Of a DNA stretch of 64,000 nt, positions 11,430 through 21,969 are shown piece after piece. The notes under the pieces are model-generated. The model was not told where the DNA came from. It worked only from the letters and a program-made list of their open reading frames with translations, and ran no database searches. Source of the stretch: Dendrolimus kikuchii (Eukaryota > Arthropoda > Insecta > Lepidoptera > Lasiocampidae). Position numbers and translations under genes: made by a program. Where the stretch lies: contig CM034394.1 in NCBI GenBank assembly GCA_019925095.2, positions 24,290,272-24,354,271 on the forward strand, written 5' to 3'. Within the stretch, counting starts at the first letter, position 1. Every line of letters starts with the position of its first letter.

Positions 11430-11744
11430 TCACATATAATAAAACTGTAGAGGTCCAATTTCTGTACAGTGAAAAAAAATGCTAAAAACCGAATCAGGGG
11501 GATGTAAGAAGTGAAATAGAACTAATTTAGACTTTTTTTCAAATTTTTTGGTTCTCTGTTTGTCTGTTTGTACGGGCTAATCTCCGAAACGACTGGACCG
11601 ATTTAAATGAAATTTTGTATGATGGTAGCTTATATCCTTGGTCAACATATAAGATACTTTTGATCCCGAAAAATTAAAGAGTCCCCGTGGGATAGTTAAA
11701 AAAAAAACTTTAATTACGCGGACGAAGTCGCGGGCATCAACTAG
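11430..11744 (+). mobile_element. Hel-G Helitron-like element
   Basis: The interior has GACTGGACCGATTTAAATG and TACTTTTGATCCCGAAAAAT. The 3' end is a foldable CGCGGACGAAGTCGCGGGC followed by CTAG then host T. The 5' end (TCACATATAATAAAACTG) is less certain. The same subfamily lies inverted at 43,628-43,907. Confidence 0.65.
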
Positions 11745-12423
11745 TCTTAGATTAAAACAAAAAAAGTACTTTTGATAAAATATTTCTAATTAAGAATGAA
11801 TATACTTATATTGAGTTCAGCAGCTTTTAATTCCTAATTCAATTCAAATTTCAATAAGACGCGAAACTCAATAAGGTTAGGTCAAAATGAAAAATTCCTT
11901 TGAAACACCCATACGCCGTTAATGAACAAGGTTGTATTCAAAGAAAGCTATAATGAGAGCGACTCAGCCTGTGCTTAGAGCACCTAGAGCACACGTCTCG
12001 CGGCGTTTCGCCCGGAAATTTCTTTTTAAATAACAGCTCGAGATGCTCGTAAATGAATCGGCTCGAAGTCAGGCACCCAGTATAGGCAACTCAGGCAAGG
12101 TGCTGAGATGAATGGCTCGAGCCGAATGAATGGGAATGGAACGACTTGGGCATTAAATGGATTTATTCGAAGCATGTGTGTTTATGAGTCGCTTTTAAGT
12201 TTTTGATTAAGAATTCGAACAAGTCGGGCTTGATTAGTTGTGAATTTTTTTCATAATTAAATTTAAGACTTTGTATAACTTTTATACAAGACTAAGTTCA
12301 AATTCTTTTGAAGTCTTTCATATGACTTGATATTTATAAAAAAATGTATCAGAGAGGTCCTTTGGAACATTGTTATTAACTATTACCTAACATTCGCTGT
12401 TAGGTGCCAACAGTATATTTATA
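11745..12423. other. Unassigned, unique-looking sequence
   Basis: 11,930-12,200 is less AT-rich than its surroundings (GAGCACACGTCTCGCGGCG, then GCTCGAG repeated at several points). No ORF with splice sites recognised. Confidence 0.3.
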
Positions 12424-12660
12424 CTAGCTGTGCCCGCGACGTCGTCCGCGTGGAATTTGCTTTCAAAACACTCCGATTTTGAAACATTCCTCATTGGTGC
12501 TCCGCTCCTATTGGTCTTATCGTGATGATATAGCCTTCCTCGGATGATATATAGCCTGTAGCCTTCCTCGATAAATGGGCTATCCAACATTGAAAGAACT
12601 TTTCCAATCAGATCAGTAGTAGTTCCTGATATTAGCGCGTTCAATCAAACAATATTAGTA
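12424..12660 (-). mobile_element. Hel-G Helitron-like element
   Basis: Minus orientation. CTAG at 12,424-12,427 adjoins host A (T on the element strand) next to GCGACGTCGTCCGCG. The body has GAGGAAGGCTAYAGGCTATA and AACTACTGATCTGATTGG-type sequence. The 5' end has lost the canonical TC. Confidence 0.65.
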
Positions 12661-12959
12661 TATTTGGCTACAACACTAATACTTACATTTTAAATATCGC
12701 GATATCTTTTGAATGAAACGTCCGAATTGAATGATTCAAAAAGTTCTAGAAAGGTATTGAATTCGTCTTCAATATAGAGTAATTTATTTTGATAAGGATT
12801 AATACCAAGGTACAAAATAAACAGTTTTTGAAGCGAGCGCAATTTAATTATTTAAAAAAAAGAAAACACTTATTGTGAGATAACTACAATAGTTAGACAT
12901 ATGGTTATGCGATATTTTTTGTAGACAATTATATGTTCTGCAAAGTGGTAGTACATTGT

Positions 12960-13212
12960 TTTGTTCTATAATCAATAGTTTTCGCAGCGCATGCCGTGTA
13001 AGGATTTTTTCGGGTCATTTTTTACACCTTGGGTTACATTATTGGACTTTTAGTAAGGATCCCTAATTTTTTTGAAAATATAATATAGCCTATAGTCTTC
13101 CTCAATAAATATAATATTCAACATTGAAAGAATTTTTCAAATCGGACCAGCGGTTCCTGAGATTAGCGCGTGTAAACAAACAAACTCTTCAGCTTTATAA
13201 TATTAGTATAGA
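12960..13212 (-). mobile_element. Hel-G Helitron-like element, intact 5' end
   Basis: On the minus strand it begins TCTATACTAATATTATAAAG at 13,212 after host A, then GAAGAGTTTGTTTG and GCGCTAATCTCAGGAACCG. The 3' end near 12,960 is diverged and CTAG was not found. Confidence 0.6.
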
Positions 13213-13387
13213 TGTACAAACGTGCCGATAGTACAATAATAAGAAACCCAAGACGTACTCAGAAGAGAAGTAACTAATAGTAAACAACTAGACTCTGAAT
13301 TTCGAAGCGGTTTATGCAGATTGAACCAGGATTTAGTATTAAATCATGTAAAATTAATAATTTAATATATTGTTTCTTTTTTTTCAG

Positions 13388-13420
13388 ATTTGCTGAGAGC
13401 TTCTGACACACGCGATCAAG
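13388..13420 (+). other. Candidate 33-nt host microexon
   Basis: A strong acceptor (TTGTTTCTTTTTTTTCAG, 13,370-13,387) precedes 33 nt ending CAAG, followed by GTTTGTGATT as a possible donor. Only one frame is open, entering after two bases: LLRASDTRDQ. The length divides by three, so it could be skipped without a frame change. The surroundings are not repetitive. I do not recognise the peptide; the donor is weaker than GTAAGT. Confidence 0.3.
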
Positions 13421-13691
13421 GTTTGTGATTGAATTTTTATTAAAGACTTGTATCACACGGCATTATCATCATCTACCGTTGTCTTGTTATTTATTCGCAA
13501 TTAGAGTCACCTATTAAATTTAATTAATGCTTTTTCAAGATCTTACTGACGATATCTCTCAGTTAAATGTACAGCAGCAACTTCCCTAATTTTAATTTGT
13601 TTTGCAATTTCAATACACTATTAAGTAATGGCTTAAAAGGCAAGAGGTTTAGTTCTAACCAATGCATGGTATGTAATGATGGCACAAACGA

Positions 13692-14003
13692 GTGCGTTTG
13701 GTTGCCGATGATATAAAGGGTATGAAGGAACTAAATCGTGTAATTTCACAGCACTCTCTTCGAAGTGTATTCGATAGAAATCCGAGAGACTTGCTAATTT
13801 GCGGCGATACTCAAGGCTTTGAAGATGAGCATCAAGAAGATTATCTAAAAATACTACCCACAGGGTATCTGGAGCTCAATTGTGTTATTACCATCTCGTC
13901 ACAATCGCCAGACATTGTCATCGTAATCGTAGGTTTGCCTGATTTCGGTATTCTGTTAATTCCAATAGCATGCCCGTGGCACTTTCGTTTAAATTTTCGG
14001 TAG
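13692..14003 (+). other. Unrecognised 103-codon open frame
   Basis: Opens MRLVADDIKGMKELNRVISQ and includes DLLICGDTQGFEDEHQEDYL, then a hydrophobic stretch. No domain recognised. No splice sites or neighbouring exon support it. It may be chance or a decayed element. Confidence 0.12.
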
Positions 14004-14080
14004 ATTTTCAATATTCCTTTCGGCTAACGTCATCTCTGTTAATAGTAATACCATTTTTTATACTATTATTCTGCCGCGAC

Positions 14081-14220
14081 GATATCAAGAATATTCTTGA
14101 TATCTTATTCTAAAGTAAAAATTCGTATTCTACTAAATCCGCAGTATATACTGCGGATTTAGTAGAATACGAATTTTTGTCAATATCGCAATTTGAATAT
14201 CTTCGCACGCCAAGATATTG
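14081..14220. repeat. Cluster of three perfect inverted repeats
   Basis: First, 14,081-14,104 is a 24-bp perfect palindrome centred on GAAT|ATTC. Second, 14,117-14,178 is a 62-bp perfect palindrome with no spacer, centred on CAGTAT|ATACTG. Third, AATATCTT at 14,196-14,203 pairs with AAGATATT at 14,212-14,219 across 8 nt. TACTATT/AATAGTA lie further out on the two sides. None corresponds to a known repeat here. Confidence 0.9.
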
Positions 14221-14344
14221 AAATAGTAGAATTGGGCCCCTGGTGATGACTATTGGTCGGTTCCAATATCTTTTTTTCTTACTATTCATTCACTTGCCCT
14301 GCCATCGTTCGAATTTTAACATAATGGAGGTGAGATGAGGTGAG

Positions 14345-14760
14345 TGAGAAGGTGAGATGAGAAATGAGTACATAAGGGGATCTTTAAAAGTTGCACCCGT
14401 GACTGAAAAATTGAGAGGAAGAAGACTAAGTTGGTATGGGCATATAATGAGGAAGGATGAAATTCACGTAACAAAAAGAATGTTAAAGTACAAGATGGAT
14501 GAGTACAAATGTAAAGGTAGACCAAAAAAAGATGGATGGAGTGTGTGCAGGATAATATGATGATTTGTGGTGTGACAGAAGATGTATGTCAGAATAGAGG
14601 AGTGTGGAAGGAAAAGACATATTGTGCTGACCCCAACGAATTGGTATATGATGAAACAAAAGAGAGAGGAGCTTTTGTCAAATTTTAAGCGATAGTAAGG
14701 TGTGGAGGTTTAAATAAGTTGTGTGGTGTTTCGATGATGATTACCCTGTTAAATAGTGCG
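14345..14760 (+). pseudogene. RTE-like LINE C-terminal fragment
   Basis: Reads NEYIRGSLKVAPVTEKLRG, then RRLSWYGHIMRKDEIHVTKR and CKGRPKKDGW. After a frameshift it continues ECVQDNMMICGVTED and VWKEKTYCADPNE. This is the conserved tail of insect RTE-type endonuclease-RT proteins (SWYGHIMR...GRPKK.W...W+.+T..ADP). Dead, 5'-truncated. Confidence 0.75.
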
Positions 14761-15109
14761 ACGCACCACTAAGCAAGAGCCTAAGGCTCAATCACCCGAG
14801 AGAGGAGTACAAAATAAGATGACGAGTTGTTGTACTCTTGCTGTATATAAATTTCTTCCTCGTTCCTAATTTAACTTAGACTATACCTATATATTCAGAA
14901 ACCTTATGATTTACGTGATGTACACACCAGTATTCTAATCAACATTAAATATTATATTTACATGTTTATGAGATTGGACATTTTTGATGATACAGACAGA
15001 TTCCCAATCTTAACGGCAACTCTAAGAGCGATATCATCTTTTTATATTTACATAGCACCACGTTCATGTATTGACCACAGACTTTAACTGTGCTAAATTA
15101 TACATCAAT

Positions 15110-15530
15110 AAATTGACGATTTAGATACGCTTGGCTTTCGAAGAGACTTCGCATCTCTCTGCGTATTCCACCGACTGTACAATGAGGAGCGTTCCGAGGA
15201 ACTTTTCATATTGGTACCTTCGTCTTTCTTTTACCACCGCACGCCATCGGCTGGGCTTCATCCCCACTTCCTAGAGCCGCTTCGCTCTTGTACGCAACGG
15301 TTCTCTAGGACGTTTCTCTTGTGCACCGTGGAGATTTAGAATGAGCTCCCAGCCGTGGTTATCCCACAGCGCTACAATATGGAGTTCTTTAAAAAGGCTG
15401 TCATAAAATTTCTTCGAGGCCGGCACCGTGATGATGACATCTCTGGTGTTGCAAACGTTCATAAGTGACGGTAACCGTTTTACATCAGGTGGGCTTGCCT
15501 GTCTGCTGTATTGCAGCTATAAAAATAAAT
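15110..15530 (+). pseudogene. LINE C-terminus and 3' UTR, likely Rep-B partner family
   Basis: Plus frame: RRDFASLCVFHRLYNEERSE, FYHRTPSAGLHPHFLEPLRS, CTQRFSRTFLLCTVEI, a stop, then NELPAVVIPQRYNMEFFKKA. The RT tail is of the CR1/jockey-like kind. Directly after it come GTTGCAAACGTTCATAAGTG and CATCAGGTGGGC, the same 3' UTR block found at the end of Rep-B. Ends in an AAAAATAAAT tail. Confidence 0.7.
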
Positions 15531-15887
15531 AAATTCATGGATGAAACGTGCGCAAGATAAGGCAAACGAACGATCAGTAAGACATAGGAACCGAGCCTAT
15601 GAGGATTCCGTTTTCATAGCAGTTACTACGGAACCCTAGATATAACTTAATTACACATCTTTTAAGGAGATTTATAAGCATTCCACCCACTTAAGCAATT
15701 TGTTAAAGGGCCCAATATCTCAGCGGGTTATTGTACGCCTTGGCGCCGCTAAAAGACGTTAATTTCAAATTAATTCTGCCGATGCGGGCCCCTCCCTTGT
15801 TGATTAAAACCTGATTAAATGATAAATCTTATTGAATTACACCCATTCTTTGTTTCTTATTGCGATGTATTCTCCCTTGTATCTTAA

Positions 15888-16229
15888 TCTATACTAATAA
15901 AAAAATAACTGAGGCTGGCTCTGTGGTGAAAACTCCATCCTAATTCAATTAATTGATTATGTTTCATTAATGGTATGGTAGAAAATTCGTAAACAGTGTG
16001 AAGATTATCTATCTACAAGTAGGTTCAAAGGTTTGAGTCTTTACATTGCATTTAAAAATGTGAAAATAATCAGGGGGGATAATTCGGAATAGAAGGTTCC
16101 GAAAATGCAATTTTTAGAACTTTTCTGTCTGTCTGTCTGTCTGTTAGAGCATCACGTGAACACTAGTTAACGAATTTAAATGAACCTCGACACAGAGCAA
16201 GTTCATGTCCCGGGGCGTAATTTAGGATA
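15888..16229 (+). mobile_element. Helitron-like / related repeat, interrupted by Rep-B
   Basis: TCTATACTAATAAA after host A near 15,890 matches the Hel-G 5' end. From 16,010 the block CAGGGGGGATAATTCGG... (CTGT)n ...TAGAGCATCACGTGAACAC also occurs at 21,780-21,965. Rep-B interrupts it at TTAGGATAC|TTTT, and an equivalent uninterrupted TTAGGATACTTTTATCCCG is seen at 16,836. Confidence 0.5.
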
Positions 16230-16545
16230 CTTTTTTTTTATTGCAGGAGATCAGCAGACAGGCAGACGGCCCACTTGATGGAAAGCGGTTACCATCGCCT
16301 ATGGACATTTGCAATATCAAAGTTGCTACAAATGCGCTGCTGCTCTCTTAAGGGAGACTGGAACCTGTTCACTAATACCGGAACACAACACAAGGTTGTT
16401 ATGGCGGCGTACTCTAGACCAGGGGTGGTCGCCATCCAGTAGAGCAAATAGCCTACCACCTGGCTGTGGGCTGTTTTGTCGCCTCTTACGACAGGCCGTC
16501 AGGCCGCAGGAAATTGTATTCTTTCTCCGTTCCTGCACGGATGAA
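16230..16545 (-). mobile_element. Rep-B, near full length
   Basis: Minus orientation, from the T-run plus ATTGCAGG (3' end) to CGTTCCTGCACGGA (5' end). Carries CGTAAGAGGCGAC and CACAGCCAGGTGGTAGG near its 5' end. Open frames across it on both strands are not conserved proteins. Confidence 0.8.
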
Positions 16546-17400
16546 AACCCAACAAATTTTTATCCCAACAAATGACGACATTTCCACCGGATAGACGAAA
16601 AGAGCGAAAAAGATGGCGCTCGTGTCGCCTGTTTTTGGGAAACTACTGAACATATCGCCTTAGAATTATACAGACCTAATTAAAAATAACAAGTTATTCA
16701 ATTTTATACCTTATTTTTATGTATTAGATATCAAAATCCAATCACTCACAATTTTGATTTAGGTCTGTATAATTTTAAGGGTGCGATATATGAATGAAAC
16801 TCGACACAGAGCTCACTTATAACCCGAGTCAACACTTAGGATACTTTTATCCCGAAAAATCACGTCGTTTCCGTAGAATAGATGGATTAGTAAAAAAGAT
16901 GACGCTCCAATTGCAATGTAGACAACCATCCCTGTAATTCAGTAACAAATATGTTGTCAGGTTGCCCACATGTCATTTTGTTACGTATTAGGTACTTCAA
17001 ATCTACTACCAACTAACTAACTACTATACTATACTACACTATTGAAGAATACTTAAATGACAAAAATTCATTTATTTAGCAGCTCGCTCCAACTTCTTAT
17101 ACAAAATTTTGTATAACGTTTATTTTTTTTTTTATATTTTTTTTATATGCCATGCTTGTAAGGAATTTGTGGAGACATATTGCAGCATAACATTTTAGCA
17201 TGTCATGTCATTATTATAACTATAACATTATTTTTCTTTCCTTTTATTGTCTTGGTCTTATTGAGTATGCATTGTTTGCTACAACTCCATTCATTCTTCA
17301 AAAAGTAATCCTGTAACATACTTCTGTACAAAACTTATAAAAAAAATGAACTTGAGATATATAAGAAGAGAAATATAAAGAAAAACAGTATTTAGCTAGA
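16546..17400. other. Repeat remnants and unassigned sequence
   Basis: AACTCGACACAGAGCTCAC and TAGGATACTTTTATCCCG at 16,797-16,860 repeat the Helitron-like block of 15,888-16,229. AGACCTAATTAAAAATAAC near 16,672 and a near-inverse ATTTAGGTCTGTATAATT near 16,757 hint at a short inverted element. Otherwise nothing recognised. Confidence 0.3.
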
Positions 17401-17580
17401 CGTGTTGCTGGGGAGTTTCTTGCCGCTTCTTCTCCTTTACAGCATCAACACGTTGCGAAGCGGTGTACATAGAATAGGAAGTAAAAATTAAATTTTAACT
17501 TACATGTATGACCTTCAAAAAGTGTTCTCCAGTGGAACTTACTTTGAATAAAAACTTTTGAATTTGAATTTGAATCAGCT
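17400..17580 (+). repeat. LINE-type 3' tail repeat
   Basis: TTGCTGGGGAGTTTCTTGCC, CACGTTGCGAAGCGGT and a terminal TTTGAATTTGAATTTGAAT. Related fragments are at 19,210-19,300 and, reversed, at 31,060-31,160. The hexanucleotide end suggests a LINE 3' terminus. Confidence 0.5.
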
Positions 17581-17711
17581 TAGCTGCGACTTTTCTTTGT
17601 GTTTTGCTGTGCAGTTGTATACACTATATTGACTTAGTGTTTTTGTAATTGTAGTGAATTGAACAAGAAACTAAATTTTTGAAGGTTTATGTATGTAAAA
17701 TAGTTATTTTT

Positions 17712-18042
17712 GGAACGAAGTTCCTTATCGCGCGTTGCGAAAGGGGGCTAGACGGAAAAAATTAAGACCAAAAGTTGTAACGACACTTTTTGCTATAGTT
17801 GTAAGCCGTGCGGCGTGCGCGTGTTTCTCTGTCTGTCTCTCTCTCTCATAGAAAGCAAGCCAGTTATTTTCGTTTCGTCTTTCTATTTCGCATTGAACAG
17901 TGTGGTGTCGCGACGATTATTTTTGTTGAGTATATACAAGTTTTTTGTACATAATAAATAATAAAAAAATATTATTATAACTTAAAAAGAATAAAATTTA
18001 ATTACAATTCCTTCACTAATTAATCGAAAGGAACTTCGTTCC
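17712..18042. mobile_element. Element with 15-bp inverted ends that are themselves palindromic
   Basis: GGAACGAAGTTCCTT at 17,712-17,726 and its perfect inverse at 18,028-18,042 bound 331 bp with no ORF. Each end contains GGAAC...GTTCC, so each arm also folds on itself. The interior has (TC)n near 17,830. A target duplication was not identified. Confidence 0.45.
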
Positions 18043-18310
18043 ATCCGGGTGTCCCTTGACACCTCTCAATTTTATTTTATTTTTGTAATGAATAGGTTCG
18101 CGTTTGACTGACTTTGCGCCTGACGTCAGGTGGAAATGCAGTCTAAGCTGGAGCACTCTTACCTAGAGGATACCTGTTCACACGAGACTTAAAGACACCC
18201 AGATTGTATTCTTCAGGAAAAACAGACGACGGTAATGTTATGTATGTAACATAGAGCTACTACTAAGGGTTTTCACGCGGCGTAGCTGTGTGGAAAAATC
18301 GAATCTATAA

Positions 18311-18511
18311 TCTTTATATATATAATTCTTCTGTACGTGTTGACAGTGAGCGTTTCCTAAACGGCCGGACCGATTTGAAAGAATTTTTTTGTGTGCGTTC
18401 AAGTGGATTTGAGGGTGGTTTAGATTCACAATTGGACCCGGTAGGTTGCGCTGCAAGCGGGTTCTAAATTTAATTTCTTCAGGGCCGAACAACGTCTGCC
18501 GGGACAGCTAG
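18311..18511 (+). mobile_element. Helitron-like element, complete short copy
   Basis: TC start at 18,311 after host A and CTAG at 18,508-18,511 before host T. The interior has ACGGCCGGACCGATTTGAAAG, TGGACCCGGTAGG and ACAACGTCTGCCGGGACAG, a second Helitron subfamily also present at 24,210, 39,055 and 43,972. Confidence 0.65.
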
Positions 18512-18596
18512 TATTATTATAAAATTCTAAACATGCCGTGTGTGTACATTGAAGCAAAAAAAAAAAACAACTGAAATATACTATAATAAAACTACG

Positions 18597-18826
18597 TTTT
18601 AAAGGTTTTAAGCGCGGTAATTTTATTTGATTTTGGTTTTTCCGACGTTTCGGCCACTTTTCAGTGGCCGTGATCACGGAAGGAAAAAATGTCAAGTGTC
18701 AACGGGTATTGTTAAAGTTTTATTTAGCCTACCGCCAACTTGTTAATTTTAATTATTTAGTTTTAATTTTGTATATGGTTATTATTTACTCTATGGGAGC
18801 CTAATCTAATTTACTACCGCTTCGCA
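18597..18826 (+). repeat. Interspersed repeat with GACGTTTCGGCCAC motif
   Basis: Includes TTTTAAGCGCGGTAATTTTA, CCGACGTTTCGGCCACTTTT, GGCCGTGATCACGG and TAGCCTACCGCCAACTTG. A closely matching reverse copy lies at 46,925-47,166 and a partial one at 39,395-39,475. TTTTCAGTGGCC can fold with GGCCACTTTT. Class unknown. Confidence 0.6.
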
Positions 18827-18829
18827 ACA

Positions 18830-20337
18830 TGTTATGGCTTGAAGAGAAGAAGCGTCGCAAGATATAAGTATTTTTCTTTCTTTCTTTCATACATTCGTGT
18901 GCGGGTTTATTTTTATGTGTGTGGAGCGTCGATGATGTTACTCCATTGGATGAGGGTGTCGCATCACTGGCCAGAGCCTATGGCTCCATCGCTGCGGGAG
19001 CTATGTTCAACCGGTGGAGCTACTCATTGACGAGGCAGATGAAATCACCCGACTCCTCGCGATAATGAACCCCCCGAGGCTCAGAACATCAGCCTGGCAT
19101 AACCGACGCATACAGAACAGACGCCACAGAGCCCTCGGCCCTGGCCCTCTCACTCAACATTAAGACCCACCAATCGCACCCACTCATAACAGACACAAGT
19201 AGCCATACAAGATTAGCTTAGGCATGTTGCTAGAGAGTTTCTTCGCGGCTTTTTCTCTGCCAGCTATAACACGTTGCGAAGCGGTAATAAGGATAGACTA
19301 AGAAGCCGAGGTCGAACCTCACAGGAGGTGCCTCCTCGAGCGCGCTAATTCCGGGCTAAAGCAGTAGTAATCGTGTTTAAAAATTAGATAAGTATTTGGC
19401 AGTCCCCGTAATGTTAAAGGGTTTCATACATTGATGTAATACTACTCTATTATTGCTATATCAATGGTTGCATAGCAGTTTTCGTTATTTTGCTACGAAA
19501 TCATAAAAAAATATATTTGATTCACACAGACGAAGTCCCACAAAAAGCGTCAACGAAGACTCACATAATTCTATCTTTGTGTTATACAATGTCAATATTC
19601 TTTATTTCGTCAAATTTCTAACAACGTTAAGTGGTCTGAACGCTCTAGGTCTAACCGCGTGGATACTTCACGTAATAGAACCCGCAACAATGACGTTTGA
19701 ACCTTTTGCCTATAAAGATAGGGTTGAAAGTGCAATTCAATCTCTTTGTTCCACAACAGCGTATATCACACGCATACAATATCTCTTTGAGCTTTGAAAT
19801 TTAATAACCGTTTAACACTTCAAAGCGGGCGTATAAAGCAATTTTGGTTGGTCGAGGAAAAACAGCGCTTTTTGGGCTACCTACTCGTAATTCGTTTATA
19901 TTCAGCCCCATTGAGGTTTACTAATTAGCTATGAAAATGTTGAAAACAGCAACATGAAGCGCTTTATGTAACGCCCTTTGAATTGCTTTGAGGAAGGCTT
20001 GAAAATTCTAATTCATCGATAATTATAATATTATTTCTAAGAAAACGCTGTGTCATTAATATTTATAACCAACTTTAAACAGGAGGAAGTATGTTGCTTT
20101 CTTTGGTATGTTTTTAGGCGATTTCTTAGTTAATTTTGGACTCATTTTCAATTTTTTTTATTTGATAAAGTATACTCTGGAGGTGGTCCCATTGTCACTA
20201 ATCATGATCTGATAAGTGGATCTCAGGAAAATCGAGAGCCACTCTTGTTGAAGAGCGCGTACACTCATCGAAATGGCAATGTTGTATACGCGTGCCAGTA
20301 GTGCATAAGGTTGTTAGAGCTTCTAATTAAACAAGAT
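18830..20337. other. Unassigned sequence with one LINE-tail remnant
   Basis: GC-richer at 18,930-19,340. 19,205-19,290 (CATGTTGCTAGAGAGTTTC, ACACGTTGCGAAGCGGT) matches the tail repeat at 17,400-17,580. No gene is recognised to 20,337. Confidence 0.35.
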
Positions 20338-20478
20338 TGTTGCGGACTGAGAGCACCCCCCTGACCCGCCCGCCGTAGCATATCTTCTCGCCGCGCCCCG
20401 CATACCGCCGACGCCCATAGCTCGCACAGTTAGCAGCTAGGCGTCGGACGGAACAGGGGATAAAATAAGCGGCCTTGG
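20338..20478 (+). repeat. Short GC-rich hairpin repeat
   Basis: CCGACGCC (20,408-20,415) pairs with GGCGTCGG (20,440-20,447), and TAGCT with AGCTA inside it, giving a 13-bp stem with a 2-nt bulge and a 12-nt loop. An inverted second copy is at 46,108-46,255, so it is a dispersed repeat. Confidence 0.65.
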
Positions 20479-20528
20479 ACGCCTAAAGTTGCTTCACATT
20501 GCTGACTTGGTCACATACATATGGCACC

Positions 20529-20847
20529 TTTTTTTTTATTGCAGGAGTTCAACAGACAGGCCGACGGCCCACTTGATTGAAAGCGATTACCATTGCCCAT
20601 GGACATTTGCAACAGCGAAGGTGCTACAAATGCGCTGCTGCTCTCTTAAAGGGGACTGGAACCTGGTCACTAATGCCGGAACATAACCCAAGGTCGTTAT
20701 GGCGACATACTTTAGACGAGGTGTGGTAGCCATCCAGTCGGGCAAATGCCCTACCACCTGGCTGTGGGTTATTTTGTCGCCTCTTACGACAGGCCGCCCG
20801 ACCGCAGGAAATTTTATTATTTTTTCGTTCCTGCACGGATAAAAAAC
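20529..20847 (-). mobile_element. Rep-B, full length
   Basis: From the T-run/ATTGCAGGAG to CGTTCCTGCACGGAT. All family blocks present. It forms an inverted pair with the copy at 20,992-21,275. Confidence 0.8.
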
Positions 20848-20991
20848 TATCTCGGCCATTTATCTTTGTAACTCATCTATGTATAGTTATAATTTAATTG
20901 TACATAACGCCAATAATAAGTCATACAGTCCACATAGAGTTTTATTTGGAAGAAGCAACTAACTGCCACCAATATAAACAATTTAAATTAC

Positions 20992-21275
20992 TTTCCTGCG
21001 GTCGAGCGGGCTATCGTAAGAGGCGACGTAACAACCCACAGCCAAGTGGTAGGGCATTTGCCCGAATGGATGGCTACCACGCCTAGTCTAAAGTATGTCG
21101 CCATAACAACCTTGAGTTGTGTTCCGGCATTAGTGACCAGGTTCCAGTTCCCCTTAAGAGAGCAGCAGCGCCTTTGTAGCAACTTTGGTATTGCAAATGT
21201 CCATAGGCGATGGTAACCGCTTTCCATCAAGTAGGCCGTCTGCCTGTCTGCTGATCTCCTGCAATAAAAAAAAAC
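20992..21275 (+). mobile_element. Rep-B, nearly full length
   Basis: Starts at TTTCCTGCGGTCGAGCGGGC, carries CGTAAGAGGCGACG, and ends CTGATCTCCTGCAATAAAAA. About 145 bp separates it from the inverted copy upstream. Confidence 0.8.
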
Positions 21276-21643
21276 CAATAATAAACTCCTTCATAAGTAG
21301 GTACGCTCGTATAAAGCTTTCTGTAAGCTCCCCCCTATTTATTAATCTTACTTAAACCGAATTTTGCATTTTTTTACATTTTCTAAAAAAAAAACCACCT
21401 CAAAGAACAATCACTCAAGCACAGCTGGGTTGCCAAGTGTAAAATTAATTTGGGCGCACTCTAACCGCGAATAGTTCATCAAACTTCCACGATTCGAGAC
21501 GAGCATGAAATGAATGGGGGCGCAACCGGTTTCCAAGTTGCTTGGAATCACTTCTGACGTTTGAACTTGAGACGGTCTTGAAATATTTCAGTTTAAATAT
21601 CGGCTAGAAATTATAATACTGACACGAATCGTTTCTTAATTTA

Positions 21644-21772
21644 TCTATGTTAATATTATAAATGCGAAAGCATATAGGCTACTTTTTATATTGGAAAAAT
21701 GTACAGTTTCTATGGCATATTTCTGTTTATAAAATTTACATCAACGCGAGCTAAGCAGCGGGCATAAGCTAG
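21644..21772 (+). mobile_element. Helitron-like element, complete 129-bp copy
   Basis: TCTATGTTAATATTATAAAT begins after host A (21,643). GCGGGCATAAGCTAG ends before host T (21,773). Both ends fit the Helitron pattern. No coding capacity. Confidence 0.65.
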
Positions 21773-21779
21773 TTTACAA

Positions 21780-21965
21780 TATAATAAATATGTTACAGGG
21801 TTCGAGTTTGTACAATGCGTTTAAAAGTGTAAAAAAGTCAGGGGGCTAATTCAGAACAGTGGATTCCGAAAATGCAAGTATTCGAATTTTTGTCTGCCTG
21901 CCTGTCTGATAGAGCATCACATGAAAACAACTGAACGAATTTAAATAAAACATTATAAAGAGCTA
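21780..21965 (+). repeat. Repeat shared with 16,010-16,229
   Basis: AAAGTCAGGGGGCTAATTC, GATTCCGAAAATGCAAG, (CTGC)n and GATAGAGCATCACATGAAAAC match the earlier block. A reversed piece lies at 40,700-40,800. Confidence 0.5.
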
Positions 21966-21969
21966 GCTT

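Noticed and set aside
13692..14003. 103-codon frame as an exon next to the microexon candidate
   Set aside because: No acceptor or donor at plausible edges, no recognised domain, and about 270 bp of unlinked sequence to the microexon donor.
16309..16575. Open frames across Rep-B copies (for example 16,309-16,575, 43,098-43,424, 57,827-58,144)
   Set aside because: Frames and lengths differ between copies and exist on both strands. Rep-B is non-coding.
18640..18680. Hammerhead ribozyme in the CTGAAAA...GGCCGAAACGTC stretch (reverse strand of the GACGTTTCGG repeat)
   Set aside because: The core needs CTGANGA, a stem II and GAAA. Here the first block is CTGAAAA and no stem II separates it from GAAA.
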